Assembly: GCF_000577245.1 (NCBI RefSeq)
Contig: NZ_CBYO010000001.1
Span: 248,001-312,000 of the forward strand
DNA from: Paucisalibacillus algeriensis
GTDB lineage: Bacteria > Bacillota > Bacilli > Bacillales > Amphibacillaceae
DNA length: 64,000 nucleotides
Direction: 5' to 3'
In this document: one piece after another, positions 60,191 through 64,000 of the stretch
Numbering within the stretch: the first letter of the stretch is position 1
How the letters are laid out: every line of letters begins with the position of its first letter
Translations under genes and position numbers: made by a program
Notes under the pieces: generated by a model
The model's input: the letters and a program-made list of their open reading frames with translations, nothing else
Database searches by the model: none
Told to the model about the DNA's origin: nothing

Positions 60191-60924
60191 TACTCTTACT
60201 TGTAGGATGTTCTGGAAGTAATGCAGGAGATTCATCAGGATGGTTTGATCGCATCTTTGTTGAAACATTTTCCGCATTAATCAAAAATATCGCTGTGTTT
60301 TTTCATGATAATTACGGGCTATCTATTATTCTTATAACGATATTAATTCGAATTGTTATCATGCCATTTATGATTAAACAAACAAAAAACAACTTGGTTG
60401 TTCAGGATAAGATGAAAGAGTTAAGACCAGAAATGGAAGAAATTCAAAAGAAATATAAAGACAAAAAGGATCCTGAAACACAAAGAAAGATGCAACAGGA
60501 AATGATGCAGCTTTATCAAAAGCATAATTTCAATCCTTTAGCTTCTTTCAGTGGTTGCTTACCAATGTTAATTCAGTTTCCATTTTTGATTGGTTTCTAT
60601 TATGCAATCCGTCAAACACCAGAAATTGCAACACACTCATTCTTGTGGTTTAATCTTGGGGAAACAGATTACCTGTTGGTGGCTATTGCTGTTTTCGTGT
60701 ATTTCATCCAGTATAAAGTTTCCCAAATTGGACTAGATCCAAAAATGAAGAAGCAAATGGCATTGATTGGATTATTATCCCCAATTATGATTGGGATAAT
60801 TTCCTTAAATACGTTAGCAGCGTTACCATTATATTGGACGGTAGGTGGGCTAATCGTAATTGCTCAGACATTAATTTCTAAAAAAATATACTTGGCTCAT
60901 AAAAAGGAACTTGAAAAAGAGTAA
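60127..60924 (+). CDS. YidC/Oxa1-family membrane protein insertase (lipoprotein form)
   Basis: Inserts and folds membrane proteins with or without SecYEG. The 265-residue protein has a lipoprotein signal (LLLVGC), five helices, and the YidC core: YGLSIILITILIRIVIMPF with the conserved arginine of the hydrophilic groove, the coiled C1 loop KMKELRPEMEEIQKKYKDKK and GCLPMLIQFPFLIGFY. B. subtilis has two such proteins, SpoIIIJ and YqjG; location here fits neither well, so it is called only at family level. AGGAGG precedes ATG. Confidence 0.9.
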   Translation: MQYQSVFTFFKKTSLIGIFSLILLLVGCSGSNAGDSSGWFDRIFVETFSALIKNIAVFFHDNYGLSIILITILIRIVIMPFMIKQTKNNLVVQDKMKELRPEMEEIQKKYKDKKDPETQRKMQQEMMQLYQKHNFNPLASFSGCLPMLIQFPFLIGFYYAIRQTPEIATHSFLWFNLGETDYLLVAIAVFVYFIQYKVSQIGLDPKMKKQMALIGLLSPIMIGIISLNTLAALPLYWTVGGLIVIAQTLISKKIYLAHKKELEKE

Positions 60925-60928
60925 ATAA

Positions 60929-60975
60929 AAAGCCGTCTACATCATCCAGTGTGATTTTGTAGACGGTTTTTTTTT
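60929..60975 (+). terminator. Terminator after the insertase gene
   Basis: AAGCCGTCTACA / TGTAGACGG-TT stem followed by a long T run. Confidence 0.88.
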
Positions 60976-61033
60976 ATTGGATAAATATTATTAAACAAAT
61001 GTTTGATTGATATAAAGTTTAACAGGTGGATTA

Positions 61034-61798
61034 TTACTCTATCCCCCAATTAACTAGCACTCTTCCTTGAAGGCTATCTCCCCTAATTTCAACATAGTAA
61101 TCACCATCTTTGGGGGCAGTTATCTTGAATTTATCGTCGCCGACTTCTTCCATTCCAAGATAATCCCTATTATCGTCTCTCATTGAAAATCCGTATCCAC
61201 CATGATTTTTCTCTATAAATTCTACTGAAAAAGTAATAGTTTTACCTGCTTTGACTTGGATAGGGATTTCGTGTTTGCCATTAAAATAGTCAAAGGTAGC
61301 TGCATAGGAAGTGTTGTTTCTAGTTTCTTGCCAATTAGTTTTCGTTGTAAAATCAATATTCGCAGAAATGAGTAGTAGTATTGGAATCACAAAAGCAAGA
61401 ACAATTTTTATTATTCTATTACGCGTGACAAAATGAGTGGCAAACAAATAAATAACAGCACAAATTGCTCCAACAGTACCGGCAATGATAATAAAGGGTA
61501 GTACCATGGTGAAAATAAATGGTGCAAAACCAGCAATTATATATAGTAAAACTTCAAATATTTGGTTTGTTTGTTTTACTTTAAGTTTAATCAAATCAAT
61601 TAACATAGAACAAATGATACTATATATCATCAAAACTAAGAACCAAATGGTAAGCCCTTCACTAAATTCGTACAAATCAAACCCAGTCATGATGAGCATA
61701 TAGATTGCGATTACACCCAACATGAATCCTGCTGCAGCCATTTTCGTTAGGAAATAAGGAAAAAACTTATTTGGGCGATAATGACTAAAGTGTCCCAT
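61034..61798 (-). CDS. Hypothetical membrane protein with extracytoplasmic beta domain
   Basis: A 254-residue protein with about five helices in residues 15-165 and a C-terminal domain of about 85 residues (VKAGKTITFSVEFIEKNHGGYGFSMRDD). That domain resembles the pre-peptidase-type beta sandwich seen in exported proteins. No named family is recognised. A GGAGGGATAG ribosome site precedes ATG. It stands alone, convergent with the insertase gene. Confidence 0.65.
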   Translation of the reverse strand: MGHFSHYRPNKFFPYFLTKMAAAGFMLGVIAIYMLIMTGFDLYEFSEGLTIWFLVLMIYSIICSMLIDLIKLKVKQTNQIFEVLLYIIAGFAPFIFTMVLPFIIIAGTVGAICAVIYLFATHFVTRNRIIKIVLAFVIPILLLISANIDFTTKTNWQETRNNTSYAATFDYFNGKHEIPIQVKAGKTITFSVEFIEKNHGGYGFSMRDDNRDYLGMEEVGDDKFKITAPKDGDYYVEIRGDSLQGRVLVNWGIE

Positions 61799-61916
61799 CT
61801 CTATCCCTCCAAATTTTCATTCTTTTATTTTGATGTGTAATCTTATGTTATATTCTATTTATAATTATAGCATGTTAAACCCTGAGCAAACTTTAATAAT
61901 TTTAATTATTAAAAAA

Positions 61917-61961
61917 TGGATAAAACACTTACGAATTTAGAAATCGCAAGTGTTTTATCCA
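61917..61961. terminator. Strong terminator after gsaB
   Basis: TGGATAAAACACTT-CGA / TCG-AAGTGTTTTATCCA inverted repeat of 18 bp with one mismatch; on the minus strand it is followed by TTTTTT. Confidence 0.9.
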
Positions 61962-61965
61962 ATGA

Positions 61966-63264
61966 TTATTTAGAACCCATTTCCCTAAACGCTTTTCCAA
62001 CAGCCTCAATTGTTTCATCAATATCATCTTCGGTATGTTCCGTAGTGATAAACCATGCCTCGTATTTCGATGGTGCAAGATTAATTCCTTGGTTTAGCAT
62101 TAGTTTAAAGAACCTACCAAAAGCTTCCCCGTCACTATTCTCCGCACCCTTATAGTTCGTTACCTTTTCTGCACTACCAAAGTAAACAGTCAATGCCCCA
62201 CGTAATCGGTTAATAGAAATAGTAACACCATGATCCTGAGCTTTTTCCCAAATTCCTTTTTCTAGGCGTTCACCAAGTTGATCAAGTTTTTCATAAACTC
62301 CTTCTTGTTTCAATACTTCTAAACAAGCAATTCCAGATGCCATTGAAGCAGGGTTACCGGCCATTGTACCAGCTTGGTATGCAGGGCCAAGTGGTGCAAC
62401 CTGTTCCATAATATCTTTACGACCACCGTACGCGCCAATTGGCAGTCCACCACCGATAATTTTACCCATCGCTGTCATGTCAGGTTCAATTCCGTAAACT
62501 TGTTGAGCACTTCCATAAGTGAATCGGAAGGCAGTGATAACTTCATCATAGATAACAAGTGCGCCTACCTCATGGGTAAGGTCGTTGACAGCTTGTAGAA
62601 ATCCTTCGTTTGGTTCCACTATTCCAAAGTTCCCTACGATTGGTTCTACTAGGACACAAGCAAGTTCGTCTCCCCATTTTTCAAGTGCATGCTTATAGGA
62701 ATCAATATCATTAAAAGGAACGGTAATAACATCTTGTGCCACTGATTTAGGAATCCCAGCGGAGTCTGGTGTACCTAATGTAGAAGGACCAGATCCAGCT
62801 TGTACAAGAACAGCATCAAAGTGACCATGATAGCTTCCAGCAAACTTAATCACCTTTGTTCGACCAGTATAGGCTCTTGCTACACGGATTGTCGTCATGA
62901 CAGCCTCTGTACCGGAGTTCGTGAATCGAATCTTTTCTAATGAGGGAATAGCCTCTTTTAACATTTTAGCGAATTTATTTTCCAATGGTGTCGGGGTACC
63001 ATATAATACACCATTCTCTGCTGCTTTTTGGATAGCTTCTGTAATATGTGGATGAGCATGACCAGTAATAATTGGACCATATGCTGCTAGATAATCAATA
63101 TACTTGTTTCCATCCACATCCCAGAAATAAGCACCTTTGGCACGTTCCATATAAACTGGTGACCCACCGCCAACTGCTTTGTAGGCACGGGATGGTGAGT
63201 TGACTCCGCCAACAATATGTTTTTGTGCTTCTACATGAAGCGCTTCAGAGTTTGTAAAGTTCAT
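61966..63264 (-). CDS. gsaB: Glutamate-1-semialdehyde 2,1-aminomutase
   Basis: Converts glutamate-1-semialdehyde to 5-aminolevulinate, the first committed tetrapyrrole precursor in the C5 pathway, with PLP. The 432-residue protein has [36 protein letters not shown] and the PLP lysine in [17 protein letters not shown]. subtilis has a second copy, gsaB, beside ygaD and bcp; the neighbourhood here is the same, so gsaB is preferred over hemL. ATG at 63264 has TAGGAGGA upstream. Confidence 0.94.
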   Translation of the reverse strand: MNFTNSEALHVEAQKHIVGGVNSPSRAYKAVGGGSPVYMERAKGAYFWDVDGNKYIDYLAAYGPIITGHAHPHITEAIQKAAENGVLYGTPTPLENKFAKMLKEAIPSLEKIRFTNSGTEAVMTTIRVARAYTGRTKVIKFAGSYHGHFDAVLVQAGSGPSTLGTPDSAGIPKSVAQDVITVPFNDIDSYKHALEKWGDELACVLVEPIVGNFGIVEPNEGFLQAVNDLTHEVGALVIYDEVITAFRFTYGSAQQVYGIEPDMTAMGKIIGGGLPIGAYGGRKDIMEQVAPLGPAYQAGTMAGNPASMASGIACLEVLKQEGVYEKLDQLGERLEKGIWEKAQDHGVTISINRLRGALTVYFGSAEKVTNYKGAENSDGEAFGRFFKLMLNQGINLAPSKYEAWFITTEHTEDDIDETIEAVGKAFREMGSK

Positions 63265-63398
63265 TCTATTTTTCCTCCTATGTAAGCAAATCAATACCGT
63301 AACTTATTGTAGCGCAGGTAGCATGGAAAATAAAATGACAAGCCCTTATGAGTACTTGCATAAGCTATAGTAATGACCATTTTGTAAAGGAAGATTAT

Positions 63399-63836
63399 AT
63401 GAGCTTAATACCCTGGCTATTAGTTTTAGCTGTAAGCTATGTGATTGCAAAAAGTATTTATGGATTTGTATTAGGAGAGAAAAAGATTCTTGGAGTAAGA
63501 ATGCAAGAGAGAAGATTTTCTGTAGAAATGTTTTACTCCTTACTCATTACGTATTCCGTTGTCATTCTTGGTTTTGGCCTTATTTATTTCATACTCTCAT
63601 TTGAAGGGATTTATTTAGTGGAGGGTAATGAACTAAGACAAGTAAGTCCAATCGGTTCACTGATTCATTCTTTTTATTTTAGTGGCGTTACAATGCTTAC
63701 AATTGGTTATGGAGATATCACTCCAATTGGAATTGGACGATTTATTGCATTAATTGAGGCACTTATTGGCTATGTACTCCCGACAGCCTTTGTCATTCAG
63801 TTGGTTACCATAAATCAAGATAGGGCACAAGATTAG
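63399..63836 (+). CDS. Two-helix potassium channel protein
   Basis: A 145-residue ion-channel (Ion_trans_2) protein. The selectivity filter TIGYGD lies between two hydrophobic helices, with a further N-terminal helix. It should assemble as a tetramer. No regulatory RCK domain is attached. ATG at 63399 follows AAAGGAAG. Divergent from gsaB. Confidence 0.87.
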   Translation: MSLIPWLLVLAVSYVIAKSIYGFVLGEKKILGVRMQERRFSVEMFYSLLITYSVVILGFGLIYFILSFEGIYLVEGNELRQVSPIGSLIHSFYFSGVTMLTIGYGDITPIGIGRFIALIEALIGYVLPTAFVIQLVTINQDRAQD

Positions 63837-63897
63837 CCTTCCTGCTATTCGTAATGTTATAGTGATGGTAAATGGAATGCTTGGAGGTATTGCAATA

Positions 63898-64000
63898 ATG
63901 ACACTAGAAATTGGAAAACCAGCACCTTCCTTTACACTGCCAAATCAGGACGGTAGGGAAGTTAGTTTAGAAGATTTTAAAGGAAGACATGTCGTACTTT
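63898..64000 (+). CDS. bcp: Thioredoxin-dependent peroxiredoxin Bcp, N-terminal fragment
   Basis: The gene runs off the window after 34 codons. [19 protein letters not shown] followed by [13 protein letters not shown] is the start of the Bcp/PrxQ peroxiredoxin fold; the catalytic cysteine lies beyond the edge. GGAGGTATT precedes ATG. In B. subtilis this gene (ygaF) follows gsaB, with perR next. Confidence 0.9.
   Translation, partial: MTLEIGKPAPSFTLPNQDGREVSLEDFKGRHVVL

Overview
The window is a stretch of chromosome from a low-GC, spore-forming member of the Bacillaceae, probably a halotolerant Oceanobacillus/Ornithinibacillus/Virgibacillus-type organism (an inference from gene content and AT-rich sequence, not from a marker gene). 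Sporulation genes (a gamma-type SASP, the spore-cortex deacetylase PdaA) and long conserved runs shared with Bacillus subtilis support this: yfkJ-yfkI-yfkH, yfkD, pdaA on the left; yfhE, yfhF, recX, yfhH, yfhP, mutY, sspE, ygaC, ygaD, gsaB, bcp on the right.

Left part (1-26 kb): housekeeping and transport genes. These are the tail of a CAP-domain protein, plsC, a glutaminase, a SRAP (YedK-like) protein, a sodium:solute symporter with a small partner and a divergent NiaR repressor, an AGCS amino-acid symporter, the yfkJIH group, a ZosA-like metal ATPase behind a PerR-like box, an amino-acid ABC transporter lacking its ATPase, an MFS pump, yfkD, a YuiF-like antiporter, pdaA, an acyl-CoA synthetase, clpE with two CtsR operators, a secreted ComEC-like MBL hydrolase and a GntR/ABC operon.

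Centre (26.1-45.8 kb): an AT-rich biosynthetic cluster for a ribosomally made, post-translationally modified peptide. A 63-residue precursor with a Ser/Thr/Cys-rich tail is followed by a divergent SpaB_C-like protein, a tRNA-dependent LanB-type glutamylation enzyme, two leader-binding/E1-like proteins, a YcaO cyclodehydratase ending in PHPFP, two SagB-like azoline dehydrogenases, a classical SpaB_C elimination protein, an ABC exporter and a methyltransferase. This is the enzyme set of a thiopeptide or goadsporin-like azole/dehydroamino-acid peptide. Unusual members are a large B12/radical-SAM-like protein that has lost all three cluster cysteines yet keeps a Cys-rich C-terminal domain and an RRE-like tail, and a 401-residue protein that seems distantly related to it. 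The last codons of the precursor gene and the following hairpin are tandemly duplicated.

Right part (46-64 kb): a minus-strand GntR/ABC operon; an intergenic cluster of DnaA boxes next to yfhE; a structured, tRNA-like leader in front of a GNAT acetyltransferase; then the yfh/yga conserved block, ending inside bcp. Several dispersed and tandem repeats lie in the gaps: two GC-rich Bacillaceae-type repeats, a paired hairpin repeat, and 51- and 52-bp tandem repeats. No rRNA operon, CRISPR array or insertion sequence was seen.
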